A stretch of 64,000 bases of DNA. It comes from Gnetum montanum. Lineage: Eukaryota > Streptophyta > Gnetopsida > Gnetales > Gnetaceae. The translations under genes were made by a program, and so were the position numbers. Where the stretch lies: assembly GCA_015680685.1 (NCBI GenBank), contig MNCI01036287.1, positions 391,378-455,377 of the forward strand, in the 5' to 3' direction. The notes beneath the pieces are model-generated. The model worked only from the letters and a program-made list of their open reading frames with translations. It was not told the DNA's origin and did not search any database. The number at the start of each line of letters is the position of its first letter. Position 1 is the first letter of the stretch. This document shows positions 11,400 through 24,091 of this stretch, in pieces.

Positions 11400-13250
11400 G
11401 ATGGAGGGACATGGAGGGCAACATTGTGTTGCCTCTCAACCAATTTGTTCCTATGATGCTATTGAACAATCTCATCAAGTTTGGCATTGTTGGACTTAAC
11501 CCTGAGTATGAGGTCCAAGATCACCTCTATCAAGATTATCTTCCCATAGAGGCCCAATAGATGAAAGATTGGTAGATGGAAGCTCAATATGAGGCTTCAA
11601 AGGGAAAAAGGTTTCCTACCCACTTATTCTTGAAAAAACACAACGGAGTCAAGGACTTCTTTTTGGGCTAGTCCCAATACACTAATTCTCATCATTTCTT
11701 TGATGCGAAGCCCTTTACCCAAAAGTTGTAGTCAATTGTGAAAAACATGGATGAGGGAAATCATGGTTTTGATGATCAAGGAACCTCAAAAGATAACCTC
11801 TTTAGCCATTCATCTAGAGGCAGGAACAATGACAAGCACCAGAAGAAAGATAAACATGGTGATAGGAGTAGGAACCAAAGAAGAGAAGGTAGTAGGCATT
11901 GTTTTGGTGTTGATTCTCCTTTCTCTTTACCTTCATCATCATCCTTATCATCTTCCTCCTCCAACTTTGATAGAAGTAGAGGTTGGGACTATGAAGAGAG
12001 CAACAGAGATCATGATTAAGATGAAAGATGAGATAGGGATGATCGTAGATCCCATTGAGACAATGGAGACTAGGGGCATGAACAACAAGGGGAAGAATGT
12101 CATAGAGAATGAAGGCACAATAGGACTTATTGTAGGTATCATGGCCATGATAGGGATCACTGAGATTGTTATGACTATGATGAGCCTTTGCTTGCTACAA
12201 GGAATGTGCTAAACATTTTAGAGGCTATCAGAATTCCAACAAGGCACTTAAAGGATAGCTGCATCAAACAAATGAATATGAACAATATTCCCAAGTTTGA
12301 GGGGGGATATAACTCAAATCCAAAAAATCATTTGCAAGTCTTCCATGATGCCTATGCCTTGAAAAATGTGGAAAATGAATGGAAGAAGTTGAAATTATTC
12401 ATAAGGATACTCATAAAAGAAACAGAAAGTTAGTATTAGTCCTTGGAGCTAGAATCCATTTGATAATGGAGTACAATGCTAGAGTTGTTCAATGACAAAT
12501 ATCAAACATACTCTAGAGTGTCCAATCTATGGAGAAAAATCCAAGGGTGGAAACAAGGTACTCATGAGTCCTTAGATGTGGCCTTGAGTAGGTACTACTC
12601 TTTGTTACATTGATGCCTAGGCCATGAATACTTCCAACGGTATCAATTGCTCCATATTATAGATGGGTTCAAAACTGAAACTAGGAGAAACCTTAGGGTC
12701 TATGCCTAATGAATATTTTCTATGCTAAGGGCTCATCAAATTCAAAGGTTCATTGAGCAAGTGACCAAAGAGGAAGGAGAGTTGAAGAAATGGGAAAGTG
12801 TAGAGGAGTACAATAGAGACCCCTCCATTCATGAGAGGGAGGTCCATTTTTGTGAGAATGATGAGGAGGCCTTGCTTAATGAAGTCATGTAGAGGAAAAC
12901 CTTGCTGATTCAAAAATATATTATTGAAATATTGACCAAGGTAGATAAGATGTGGGACTCCTTGGATGAGAAGTTCCAAACTACTTTGAAGATTGTAGAG
13001 GAATATAGATGATAAGGAGGTAGTGGCTATGAATGAAGGAAGAAAAGGAATGCTGAACAAGAATATCGCTAAGATAAGGGTAAAGCTATAGTAGTACAGA
13101 GGGTTTCCAATTCAGAGTCTAATGATGATGGATGTGACATTTATCAATACAAAAATTCCAAGGAATGTGACATTTAAGAATTTAGGATGTATGCTTTAAA
13201 TCCTATACTGGCAAAACAATAAGCACCCAAGAGGTTCCCTTATCCACAAG
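11400..13250 (+). pseudogene. gag: gag of element C (decayed)
   Basis: This would encode the structural Gag protein. An N-terminal part (about 11,460-11,700) is followed by an Arg/Asp/Ser-rich linker (11,738-12,180). A gag core (12,188-13,012) contains the conserved block around YQTYSRVSNL, IQGWKQGTHESLD, YYSLLH, and HIIDGF followed by ETR, closely matching gag of element D. A decayed nucleocapsid knuckle with two Cys remaining lies near 13,134-13,172. Several in-frame stops and a frame change occur. It is too broken to be translated whole. Confidence 0.75.
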
Positions 13251-15050
13251 GCAACTATCAACAACAATTCCATCAACAAGCATTATTTGGATTTCTTTTA
13301 CATGTCTTTTTCTTCTTTATTTCCATTACGACTTTGGTGTTGAACACAACTACTGATTGATGGTGGTTAGTCAAATTATATTGTTTAGATTGATTACTTA
13401 ATGACTAGATTTCATTATTGAATTTTGACATTGATTAATGGGACAATGGTTTTCTCATGATATTAGGTGATGAGCTTACATCATCCACCCAATCCACTAA
13501 GACTCCATGATTTTCTCTTGTTTTGGAAGCATGAGGTCCTTTCTTAATAATAACTTTTAAACAATTTGTGACCTTGGTACTTTCTAGACTTGAAATGAAT
13601 TAAGTGTAATTGACAAGGATATGACTTCAAGTGGACTTATCACCTTTTGTACATGCCTACCATCTAGAGTTCTATGGGTAGTCTCACTGATTTCTCACCA
13701 TTGCTCTCGTTGATCAATAATAGGAAATAATGTCTTTGCATGGTGTGGTTTCCATGAAAAAAATGACATGGAAATTCAAAGACATCCCTTAGATGAAATA
13801 ATGGGCTACAAGTGCTAGTTATGGGGCTGGAAAGACATGTTACCCATGTCTAAAGGCATCCCTCTAATTAATGTCCTATTCACTTCCTAATTCTCTTTTC
13901 TTCTCTATTTGGAATGGTGGGTGATCTTTGGGGGTGTTCATGGACTCTAGGGGATCAAATGGTCTCAATGAAAAGTCACTAGAAGTGGATGGTCTTGATT
14001 ACAACTAAGGATGGAATGATATTAAGTCACCTTAATCACAAACTCCATAAGGACTTCATGTATTAGAATGAGGAACTCCATTCCATTCTGTCTCTCTCAT
14101 CACCAATTCTATCCATCTACCATCTCACTACCTCCTATTAAGATTAATTAGTGTGTCCATTTTGATATGTCTTAATTCTTTGGTGGTTTCTTATGTGATT
14201 CGATTTTTAACAATCCATGATCATTAATCATCCTTGGGGCCTGTGGACTCCTTGGTATGAGGGCATGCAAAGGCATTAAAAACATGAGCCTACTATGGGA
14301 AGAACTCACTTGCATACTCTTTAGTTTGGATAGTTAAATTTCTTATCCCATTGTCATTTTGCCTTTAAACCATTATTTTCCACCTTATAACATCTAGTTT
14401 TTGTACTCCTTGGCAATCAAATTTAATCCAAATCTCCTTTTTCCAACTAAATCTCAAGCCATCTTTATTGATTTATCCTTATTCTTAGCTTTTCTAGCTC
14501 TCTTTGGACTCTAATCTCATCAAAAAACTCTTTTCCCATAGTTTTTTGATGTGGAAATTTCTTCTTCATGGCTGTGTCAATGTAGGGGAAAAATAGTATA
14601 AATATGTGTTGATACTTAGTGAAATTTTCACATTTGCCTCATAATGCATAGGGATTCTTTTGCAATTTTTTAAAGCTCAGAGCCTTCCCAAAGCCATAAC
14701 TTTCACACTACTTTTTCGAATCACCTAGTTCTTTACACCTCAAGCTATTGGAGGTGAGTTTTACATTGTGGGCATCACAAACCTATGGCTTATGATGAAT
14801 AATTTTTTTAAATTTTTCTAACTCCCCAAGGTTTAACTAATAAAATAATAGTAGAAATAACTAATCTACACTTAGTTAAATGTCATGAACAAACTCAGGT
14901 AGCTAAATGAATAAAATAATAATAAAATAATCAAACTACCATGATCACAACTAGCCTAAGTGTAACTTGTCCAAAAAGAGAAAGGTATCCAAAGTACTAT
15001 AAGTTACACATAAAACACTAATCCTTGGTTATGTTTGTAATCACAGATGA
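13251..15050. other. Element C internal linker, no gene seen
   Basis: This AT-rich sequence lies between gag and the second ORF. Short stretches (for example near 13,800 and 14,230) resemble element D at 53,740 and 54,220, so it belongs to the same element type. No protease or RT motif is visible in any frame. A pyrimidine-rich end at about 15,030-15,050 reads as a possible splice acceptor (CACAG before ATG at 15,051). Confidence 0.6.
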
Positions 15051-17440
15051 TACAAAAGAGGGAACCACAAGAAGAAGGATCATTCCAACCAAGGAAGAAG
15101 TGGCCAAGAGGCAGAAGAGATAGCAGCCATAATAGCCCCAAGAAGAAGAAGCTGAAACACATGCTACGAGATCTCTTTGGGAGGAGCTTGAAGTAGAATC
15201 TATTTGTTAGGTTTCCATAGTGGAAATAGGCTAATTATTATAGGATGAGGTGCCAAGGCCTAGGCCTAATTTGGAGTTCACATTGACCAAGGACTACCTT
15301 GAGCAAATTTATTCCAAGGAGGTTTAAAGTTTGGTTCTTTAGCAACTTAACTTTGGTTCCTTCTTGGAGTTGGCACTAGAGGAAGTTCTCACTCAATTGC
15401 AAGGGCCCCTCATGTGGCCCATCCTCTCTTCCAATGGAGAATGGTACATGGGGAAACCTATCTCTTTTGGAATAATCGACAAGAAGATACCATAGTAAAG
15501 ATTAAGGACATAAGAATCTCCTACTTGGTTGAGGCCATTGTAGAGGTCCTCAAAATACTTGACACTAGGGCAACATTGATGAAAATTTTCACATAAGTAG
15601 ACCTTGATTCTAAGAAGGAATGGATCCAATGGTGCTATGGGGTGGATCATAAGGAGCACGACACACTCAGCAAGGTGGAGAGAGTGTGCTTCAAGATTGC
15701 AACCTATCACTTAAATCCAACAATGAGGCCTAGCAAGGTCACTACCTTCTCCACCCATGTGTGCATTGCTCTAAGTGGAAAATTCCCTATCAACCTCCCT
15801 CAGCTCATCTTCCTTGACATTGAGAAGTGCTTTAAAGAATATGAGTGAGGGAGAAAGAGATTCCCCTTCCCATGCTTGATTCGGAAACTTTGTAGAAGGG
15901 GAGGCATAGCCTGGTACACTAATGACACACTCAATCATGCTCCTATCGCCTCTTGGTAGAAAATGATGAAGGATAAAGTAGATGTTAAACTAATAGAGGA
16001 GTGACCACCATCACCACTTGCTAGTGAGACCACACCAGAGGCTTGTGTAGTTGTTGAATGCATGAGAAAATTGCATGAATAGTTGTTGCAACAACAATAA
16101 GGAGAGGTAAGTGGTGGGGAACCATTGGGCTATTGGCCAGCTTTGAGCCATCTCAACAAAGTAACCTAAATCATAAGTTGGTTGAAGGAGATTACGCCAT
16201 TGTTTTTGACTCAATGCATGAAAGCACCTTTGAGAATGAATTTGAGCACCTCAGAGGTTACAGTGTGAATCCTTGGGCATTTAGAGTTCCTATTAGTGCA
16301 CCTAGAGGAAGGTGAGGATGCTATTTTCCTAGCGATGTAGCACTACATGTAGAAAAAAATGGTGAAGGTGGTGACTGATAGAGTGAAAAAAGTAGTTAAT
16401 GCTCCTATGGCGGCCATGCTAGATGTTATCACTCAAAGATGTATAGGCTTTTGTAGCAAGAGGAAGTGGGAGGCTTAGCATAGCCCAACATGAGGAAGTG
16501 TTGGACTAACTTGTGGGAACTAGGCAACCACTTCTGAAGATCTTTGATCTCTAGGAAGAGATCACTGCAACCTGATTGGAGTTACTTGATATCAAGGGCT
16601 AGCTCATCATTTCTAATGGTTAATTTGAGGTAGCCACTACTGAAAATTGTTGATTGACTGTCAAGGTTGTAGAATTGAGATCCCATTTAGCTAATCCTAC
16701 CATTTTTAGCCAAGCCATCACAAGGGATGAAGCTTTACTACAACTTTAGAATAGACTTAAATAGTCTGAGAATGCCAAGGAGATGGCAATGTTCAATGCA
16801 TGCTTATCAGAAGCTTTTGCTACCCACACTAACAAGGACTTGGTGAAAGTCCACAAGGAGAACTTAGCCTTTACCAAGGATATCCATCATCTACATAATG
16901 TTGAGGAGAAAAAAGACCAAATGGTCAAATTTTTGAGATAGCAGTAGGACCAACTTACCAAGTTGAACTTGGACCTAAGGGGGGTGATAGTCAAAAATAG
17001 GAATTTGTTTATGGAAGAAGTCTATGCAATTCACCAAAAAAGTTTTATTGAGGTAGCCACTTGGAAAAAATGAGGCCCTAAAATTTAAAAGAGTTAAAAA
17101 TCATTACAAGGACTAGGTGGGGCTCCTCAAGGAGGTGAAGGAAAAAGAAATTCAACTAGCCAAGGTGAAGATGAATGAGGCCCTCCAGAAACTCCAACAA
17201 AGAGGTGATATATGGTAGCTAATCTTTGATGACTTGAATGCCTACAACAAAGTGGGGATCCACTTGAAGGAGTTACAGATTGAAGAAATGACAAAATACT
17301 TAGAGCTTGCCAACCTCCGATATGCAAACTTGGTGATGCTAAAAATAGGAAGGCCAAGGTCTAAATTGGAAAAGTAAGCAACTAGCTTGTATATCCTCTA
17401 TAAGGCTAAGTTTAAGAATCATATGGATACCAAGAAAAAG
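15051..17440 (+). pseudogene. Second ORF of element C: plant-transposon-like domain plus coiled coil
   Basis: A basic N-terminus (about 15,060-15,170) is followed by a conserved globular segment (15,450-15,970). This includes KKEWIQW, the TYHLNPTMRPSKVTTF block, GKFPINLPQLI and RFPFPCLIRKLC. It resembles the 'putative plant transposon protein' domain found in Athila-type elements; that match is from memory and should be searched. From about 16,380 to 17,430 the frames read as heptad-rich Lys/Glu coiled coil. The ORF contains stops and frameshifts and continues past the solo LTR to about 18,590. Element D has a similar Lys/Glu-rich end at 55,339-55,690. Confidence 0.6.
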
Positions 17441-17576
17441 CTAGTGATGAGTGGCGAGGTACCCCTACACTCAACCATACGAAACGAGCGTACACGTGCG
17501 ATCTGGTTGAACTCCACAGACTAAATGCCTTAACGCCACAAGAAACACTTGGGGTTAATCGTTCGTTGTCTTCCCA

Positions 17577-18060
17577 NNNNNNNNNNNNNNNNNNNNNNNN
17601 NNNNNNNNNNNNNNNNNNNNNNNNNNNNNNNNNNNNNNNNNNNNNNNNNNNNNNNNNNNNNNNNNNNNNNNNNNNNNNNNNNNNNNNNNNNNNNNNNNNN
17701 NNNNNNNNNNNNNNNNNNNNNNNNNNNNNNNNNNNNNNNNNNNNNNNNNNNNNNNNNNNNNNNNNNNNNNNNNNNNNNNNNNNNNNNNNNNNNNNNNNNN
17801 NNNNNNNNNNNNNNNNNNNNNNNNNNNNNNNNNNNNNNNNNNNNNNNNNNNNNNNNNNNNNNNNNNNNNNNNNNNNNNNNNNNNNNNNNNNNNNNNNNNN
17901 NNNNNNNNNNNNNNNNNNNNNNNNNNNNNNNNNNNNNNNNNNNNNNNNNNNNNNNNNNNNNNNNNNNNNNNNNNNNNNNNNNNNNNNNNNNNNNNNNNNN
18001 NNNNNNNNNNNNNNNNNNNNNNNNNNNNNNNNNNNNNNNNNNNNNNNNNNNNNNNNNNNN
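17577..18060. other. Assembly gap (N)
   Basis: 484 unknown bases inside the solo LTR. Any reading frame crossing it is meaningless. Confidence 1.
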
Positions 18061-18273
18061 ATCCAATCAAGTTCGTCTTTATTTCCGTACACAACTTGGG
18101 TTCAGGTTACAAGTTGCTCGAATAAAGAGCCGTTCACTCTAGGACTCCTACTGCGGGCACATGGGGAAAAATTCTAACTCTGGAGTGATCAATCTGCCAG
18201 AGCTTCGCTACACTAGCCAGGATTGGGAAATAAGGGGAGTGCCACCTCTTATTTATAGAAATGGTGGCACGAC

Positions 18274-18317
18274 GCGATATCGCGTACGCGATATCGCAGG
18301 AGAAGACGCGATATCGC
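18274..18317. promoter_or_regulatory. GCGATATCGC palindrome array in the solo LTR
   Basis: Three exact copies of GCGATATCGC start at 18,274, 18,288 and 18,308. The first two form a perfect 24-bp palindrome around GTAC. They lie 17-60 bp upstream of the minus-strand TATA box at 18,250-18,257. Confidence 0.85.
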
Positions 18318-18348
18318 GGCCTAGTGTAAACCGCGTCTCATCAGCTAG

Positions 18349-18968
18349 AAATAGCTAATGTAGAGTTTGAAGTTTTGAGGAGTTGTTTCATAGATCAATG
18401 ATCGGTTGCTAAGAACTTGGCCAGAAGGATGAACGACTACCATGAACTACAGAACCTAGCAAAGACATTCAATGTTGAACGTAAATAATTTGTAGCATGG
18501 TTTGTCAATGTTAAGGAGTTGTTCCCTATAATTTCATATGTATGGGACATCCCTATACTAGCCCATATTAGCAAAGTTACATGGACTATCTATGACCCAT
18601 GTTACTAAATGCTTTTCATCTTTCACTTGAAGTACCAACCATGGTAGGGTAGCCTCAGCCATAGTTGCCACCACCATAAGCACTAAAGCCTGGTGAAGAT
18701 CCTTTAGCATCCTAGGAGCCTTCACCTCTTGGCATTGATTGATATCCACTTTGTCTTTGGCAACCAGAGCATGCTTACCATGTATTTTTGTTAGGGTGTC
18801 CAATTTTGTTGTCTAGGATACTCATTTTTGTAATTCTGTACAATTTGACACTTAGAGTTAGTGAGTTAGAGTTTGTTGGTCAATAATTCCATACCTTCCC
18901 AATTTTGTAAGAAGCTCATTCCTACTTTTATTCACTTGAGGATGAGTTTTCACTTAGTCGTGGGGGTA
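18349..18968 (+). other. Element C 3' internal end with polypurine tract
   Basis: The first 240 bases continue the coiled-coil ORF. The remainder is non-coding and ends in TCGTGGGGGTA (18,958-18,968), the presumed primer for plus-strand synthesis. The same text precedes the 3' LTR of element D. Confidence 0.65.
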
Positions 18969-19840
18969 TGATGAATCATTCAAATTGGCTACGTCATTGC
19001 AACCCTGTTGTTGTGGCCCCATCGATGCATGGTTTGATGCATCGACATAGATGCATTGACGTAGTGTCTAGTCTTACCTATATAAATGAGTGTACCAACC
19101 ACAATTATGGCATGGTAATTTAGTAGCCTAGCCAAACTCTTGTAGTTTTCCTAGTCTAGAGTTGGAATAATTTCTAAGTGCCTGTAGTAGAACTTCAAGG
19201 ATTGTATAGATCCTTATTTGAGCATCAATGTACTTGAACACTTTGATGTGACAACAATATAGACAAGATTCTTGGAACTCCTTGCAGCACTTAGAATAGA
19301 TTAATGTTTGCTTCATGCACTTTACTATTAATGTAATTTACTTTCTTGTCCTTACATAATTAATACACTTATTAATAAATACATAAGTATGACTACCTTG
19401 AACATACCATTAATGCTTGGTAATCCTAGCGGTATTATCGCTTGGTTTGCCTAGTAGCCTAATACTTGGTAACCTAGTGGTGCTTGTAATGAGTTTAGGA
19501 TGTGTATGGCAGGTGGGCCTGGATGCTTATGTTAGGCCAGTTAGCTTTGGAACCGTTAGCTAGTTAGATAATTAGTTTATTAGCCATTTACCTTTACTTC
19601 CACACTTAGACTTAGAAATATAAAATATAAAATATAAATAAATATCATGTGCCTTGGCTTATACTTAACCATACAATTGAAGTTACACAAGTGAAGCCAA
19701 GAAGACAACAATCATAATTCTCATGACATCATCTTTGCCCATCGGTGTATTTAAAAACTAAGTACATGGAATTTGACTGGATTGGTAGTGAACTCCTATG
19801 ATTTGTATGGTTGGGCAAAGGAACTACTTGCTGCTCATCA
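18969..19840 (+). repeat. 3' LTR of element C
   Basis: It starts TGATGAATC after the polypurine tract and ends CTCATCA; length 872 bp. A TATA box lies at 19,079-19,086. Upstream, at 19,022-19,058, are three copies related to the palindrome CGATGCATCG. The right 368 bases match 10,721-11,085. Confidence 0.85.
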
Positions 19841-22087
19841 CTAACCTTTCTAGTAACTATTCTTCATTAAAATACCACTTGCCCATAGAATTTTATTGCA
19901 TAGCAGTATTTTTTGTATCCTTTGGTAAGATTTCTTCTAACTAATCTTCAATTTTTTTTATTTTCCACAAATTTTGTTCCTTTTACTAAAAATATTCTAT
20001 TGTCTTCAACTAGAATAAGTTTTCTTATTTCTAACATTTCATATTGTTAAAATTCCTTAAATGAAAAACCATAGAAAATAATGTGGAGACTATTAATTTA
20101 CCCCAAATCTAAAAGTCATTGATTCCTAGTACATTTTGAGGGGTTGTTAGAAGGAAATCAATACATAAACATCTTCATTCCTTTTCAAAAATAAATCTTG
20201 AGTTTGATGGAAATTTTTGAATCTCATTTAAAATGATAAGATCAAGATATTGTTCTCATTCTAACACATGCTTTTCTATTTTATTTATTGTAGTATCTTT
20301 TGTAGTTCTTTTCCATTCATTTCTAATTTGACCATAACCCTGCACTTGATTATTTTACCACTCTACAATGTCAATAATCTTAGATTTAATCCTTGCATTA
20401 AATTCAACACATATCTAAAATCTAATTTTTAATTTAAATTATGCTATATATCATACTAATTATTGAAAATGATATATATTTTTTTTGGCAAACCTAACTT
20501 TGCATAATATGTTATATCTTATGGGTGAAAGTAATTAAAGAAAAAAGGAATACAAGGCATTTTCTTTGAACAATCTTCAACCAAATATATTATTTATACA
20601 TATCAACCTTTTACACTTTAATTACATTTTGAAGCCTTTTTTTTTGAAAATACAAGATAATTCTCTTAATGGTCTTCCTCGTTTATGAGATCTAATACTT
20701 ATTATCTTTATTCTACTAAAATAAGGTAACTCTGAATATATCAAATTTCTTTAAAAAACCAATATTCTACAGTGTAATCATTTTAGTGGAAAGTGTTTAA
20801 GTATTTTTTAAAAATGTCCTATATTACTTAGCCTCTCTGAGGTAGATAGAAAATTATTGCTAAAGTATATCACCTTCAATCCAATTGGGCTTCTTATTTT
20901 ATATCATTAAGTGCTTTTATCATTTCATTTCTAAGATAGAAGGGTTCAATAACACATGAATATAAGAATTATATTTCAAAGAAAATAGTAAATATGTATA
21001 TCTTTAAGCTCGATTCAAACCCTAAGCAGTGTAGGAAACTGATGATAAGTAGACTAACTTTTGGATGAAGCCAAAAATTGTCTCATTTTTTTGTACTCAT
21101 TTTGTAAGCAATAAAAATATTTCAATAAATGTTAGAATATGTCAAGTATGAAATAAGTTCATAGCTATTTTTAAAGATTTAAAAATATGACCTTATAAAC
21201 AAATAGTTAAACTAGGATTTTGTGAAGGATGGTACACATAAAATCTCCCATGGTAGAATCTATTTAAGTTATGACATTGATGTCTTTTTTTTCTCTAGAT
21301 GGACACCATGCTTACCACATGTATTGCTAGGTGTTATTAATCCCTTATTCCTTATATGTATCTATGTAGTATGTTACTTGATGCTCTTGGAGAGGATTGC
21401 TATCACTCTTGGATTTGCTAAATAGAAATGTAGTTATGGCTTTTCTTTATTGTCTTTTACCTTTATAATCACAACAATTAGAGTGATGGTGATAGTCAAA
21501 ATTAGAATTAGAATCACCATCAACTCCTTGTATGTTAGTAGGATAGCTTCACTATCAAAAAGTCATAATATAACCTAAGTGACATTATTTTGGGCAATGC
21601 ATCACTATAATGTTACTTCATCTTGGCTTCACCTCTACCTAGGATTGACGTCAATTAGGTACTACTATTAGCATTAACCCTTAAATATCTTTGTTATTAG
21701 TTTTGATGATAAGAAAATTTATTCCTTTTGTGCCATTATTTGTGGTTTAAATTCTAAGTCATCTTTAATTATTCTTCTTTATGCTTTAGAATTTTATTAG
21801 TTTCTTTGATTCTATTTCTTATTTTCTTTTGTAGGATATCATGGATTTTAAAATTCCATCCATGCTTTATCAACTACTTGTTTTGGATGTATTCTATAGC
21901 TAGGTAATCCATACTCTTGATGGATTCCTTATTGAATTTTCTATGTCTTAGTTATTTCTTAATGATCTCATATCATTCCTTGACATTTATATAGATGATC
22001 TTATTTCTCAGTTCCAACTCAACTTTCTCAATCATGGATCCATTTTAACTAATGTCCTATTGTTGAACTATCCATCACTAATCATAA
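19841..22087. other. AT-rich decayed DNA, no gene seen
   Basis: Short open frames (for example 21,222-21,425) have no recognisable motif and look like chance. I see no clear repeat or RNA gene. Confidence 0.6.
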
Positions 22088-22490
22088 AGTAATTAAGAAG
22101 ATCCTTTAGCTAGGGACAAACTTGTCTATCAATCTTAGATATTCTATCTTATTGATCCTCTAAAAGAACTCTATTATCTTTACTTGGGGATATGAAAACT
22201 TTCCTAGTTTAGATTCATGTCTGGTTCAATATAATGTCATACTCAAATAAGGATCGGAACTAGTAAAAAAAAAAGGCTTGAAAGATCATAACTGACCTTA
22301 TATTAGTAACTAGGGAAGAGATTACTAAGCTTCATAGTGTTGGCTTTATTTTTCTTAAAGATTATTGTAATTGGGTGTCAAACATGATCATAGTTTCTAA
22401 GAAGAATAAGAACATTAGGAGTTGTATAGATTTTTGTGATCTCAATAAAGTTTAGGTAGCCAACATTGATCAACTAATTGATAACAATTA
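22088..22490 (+). pseudogene. pol: Ty3/Gypsy pol remnant: pre-RT and RT start
   Basis: One frame with four or so stops reads first TWGYENFPSLD, which corresponds to the WSYSDMPSLD block before RT in Tat-A A2 (37,149-37,346). It then reads the RT entry region: KLHSVGFI, WVSNMIIVSKKNKNIRSC and IDFCDLNKV. The order and spacing match Gypsy RT domains 1-2. The catalytic region is not recognisable downstream. It is on the strand opposite to Tat-A and probably belongs to another lost element. Confidence 0.75.
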
Positions 22491-23315
22491 GATGTATTAT
22501 GTGAAGTGTAATATCTTATAAGGGAATCATAAACAAGCTACCATCAAGATCCAAAATTATGAAGAAGCTATCAAACATCATTACATACAATCACATTTGA
22601 GAGATAAAAAAAGATGATTTGGTGCATTATTATTATCAAACAATAAGACAATCAAGTTTTTCCCAAATTCGTAACAACCTTTTATAGCCATAAAGGATTT
22701 GGAGAGTAACACTTATTATCTATCGGATCTCTAAGAAAAATAAATTTTTTGATCTAGTAAATTGTGCTTATCTAAAGTGGTATTATCTCCAAACCTTTTG
22801 TTTTATATGATTTTCTATAACCTTTTGTATACTTTTATCTATTTTATCATTTTTATTTTCACGTACTTCTCCCTCTCTTACTATTCATATGATCTTACTC
22901 TTTATCTATATTATGCTAATTCTTTCTATTATTTCATCTACATCTGCTACCATTAGACTTGTTCTATTTTACTCTATTTCTTCCAAAACAAATCAATGAT
23001 GAGAAGTTTTCACAGATTCTATCTCATGTAAAGGCTGCTATATGAGTTTTCCTATTTTACTTATGTTATTCTATGTTAAGATTGAGCAATATAGGAATAG
23101 ATTTATTTTTTATTAGTTATTACATTATCATTAGTGTATGGGATGTAGCCACGCCCTACTTCTATATCACAATACCTAATCTTGATGTTTATGTGATGTC
23201 CTTCATTTTTGACATTACTTTTATTAATTTAATTTTTCTCTCTTTTTATATCTATCATTTTTATCATCTTTTTAATTATTTCTATTTCTTCCTTTATCTC
23301 CTTATCTTTTTAAGA
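22491..23315. other. AT-rich sequence, no gene seen
   Basis: Tyr/Phe/Ile-rich open frames (22,762-22,956 and 23,073-23,318) reflect base composition. No motif supports a gene. Confidence 0.6.
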
Positions 23316-24091
23316 TGAATCATTCATAATTTGGTCCAATTACCTAAAATGGAAGAAAAGATCATCTAGAAGGTTATGATGAAGTAAAGAGAAAGTAACT
23401 ATGAAGAGAGAAAAGCTACAAATGAGGTAGTAGTCTATAATAGGTTAAGCTATGGATCATTGAATGCATCCATGAGGGCCCAATTCATGTAAGACTGACT
23501 AATTAGTAAAGCTCCTAGAAGACCTGTCATGAGTAATAAGCAAAGGAAAGAATTAGAAGGATGTAGTTAAAGAAGAGGAAGTAGAATATGTTATGAAGAA
23601 GAAAGAATAGTAAATCAAGTCCAAGTAGAGAATTTTGTACTAAATTGAGTTATGAATAATAGTAATAAGTATATTATCTTATGATGAAGAAGTAAATACA
23701 AACCTAAAGAAGATGCATTGCCAAAAAGAGTGACATCACCAAAACACAAAAAGTTCTTAGCAAGGCGGAACCTAGAGTTACAACAAGTCCAAAGATGATG
23801 TTATGAATTACAAAAATATGAAATGAGTACCAAGTGATGGAATCAATACAATGTTAAATATGTTCATCATAAGAGGATTTGTAAGTAGCTAAGTTAGTAA
23901 GACTTATGATACTCAAACCTGCCAAGAATTATGAAGAGTAGTAACCATTGTGAAGAGAGTTAAGATCTTACATTTTCATAATATTGATATTAGTGTTAGT
24001 TGTAAAAGTGAATATCCTTGTAAAAGATCCTAAGTTATCAATATTTTATTACAAACACAATAAAATGTAAACATATAGCCAAAATCCAACA
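23316..24091 (+). repeat. Left LTR of the small Copia-like element
   Basis: It starts TGAATCATT and ends CCAAAATCCAACA. It aligns throughout with 26,263-27,023, with many point differences and small indels. Confidence 0.75.

Larger units (their letters stand above)
17445..18343 (-). repeat. Solo LTR of the element D family
   Basis: The left end (TGATGAGTGGCGAG and onward to 17,576) is the reverse complement of the 3' end of the D LTR, and the right end is TCTCATCA. A perfect 5-bp target duplication, GCTAG, lies at 17,440-17,444 and 18,344-18,348. Length including the 484-base N gap is about 0.9 kb, matching the 860-bp D LTRs, so no internal region is expected unless the gap is mis-sized. A minus-strand TATA box lies at 18,250-18,257. 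Its CpG-rich motifs are intact, so it is younger than its host element. Confidence 0.85.
10721..19840 (+). mobile_element. Element C: Athila-like non-autonomous LTR retrotransposon
   Basis: The element has a 5' LTR (its left part displaced beyond the window by insertion of Tat-A A1), a primer site, gag, a second ORF with a plant-transposon-like domain and coiled coil, a purine-rich tract, and a 3' LTR. No protease, RT or integrase could be found in the 7.9-kb internal region, although 484 bases are unknown (N). It is related to element D: both LTRs begin TGATGA, both polypurine tracts read TCGTGGGGGTA, and the gag proteins are similar. A solo LTR of the D group is inserted at 17,445-18,343. 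Confidence 0.8.

Noticed and set aside
17412-18177. Long open frames across 17,412-18,177 on both strands
   Set aside because: They exist only because the N gap is read as open; the real sequence on both sides is solo LTR.
22762-23318. Possible membrane protein from Tyr/Phe/Ile-rich frames
   Set aside because: Composition follows the AT-rich sequence; no start context, motif or repeat support.
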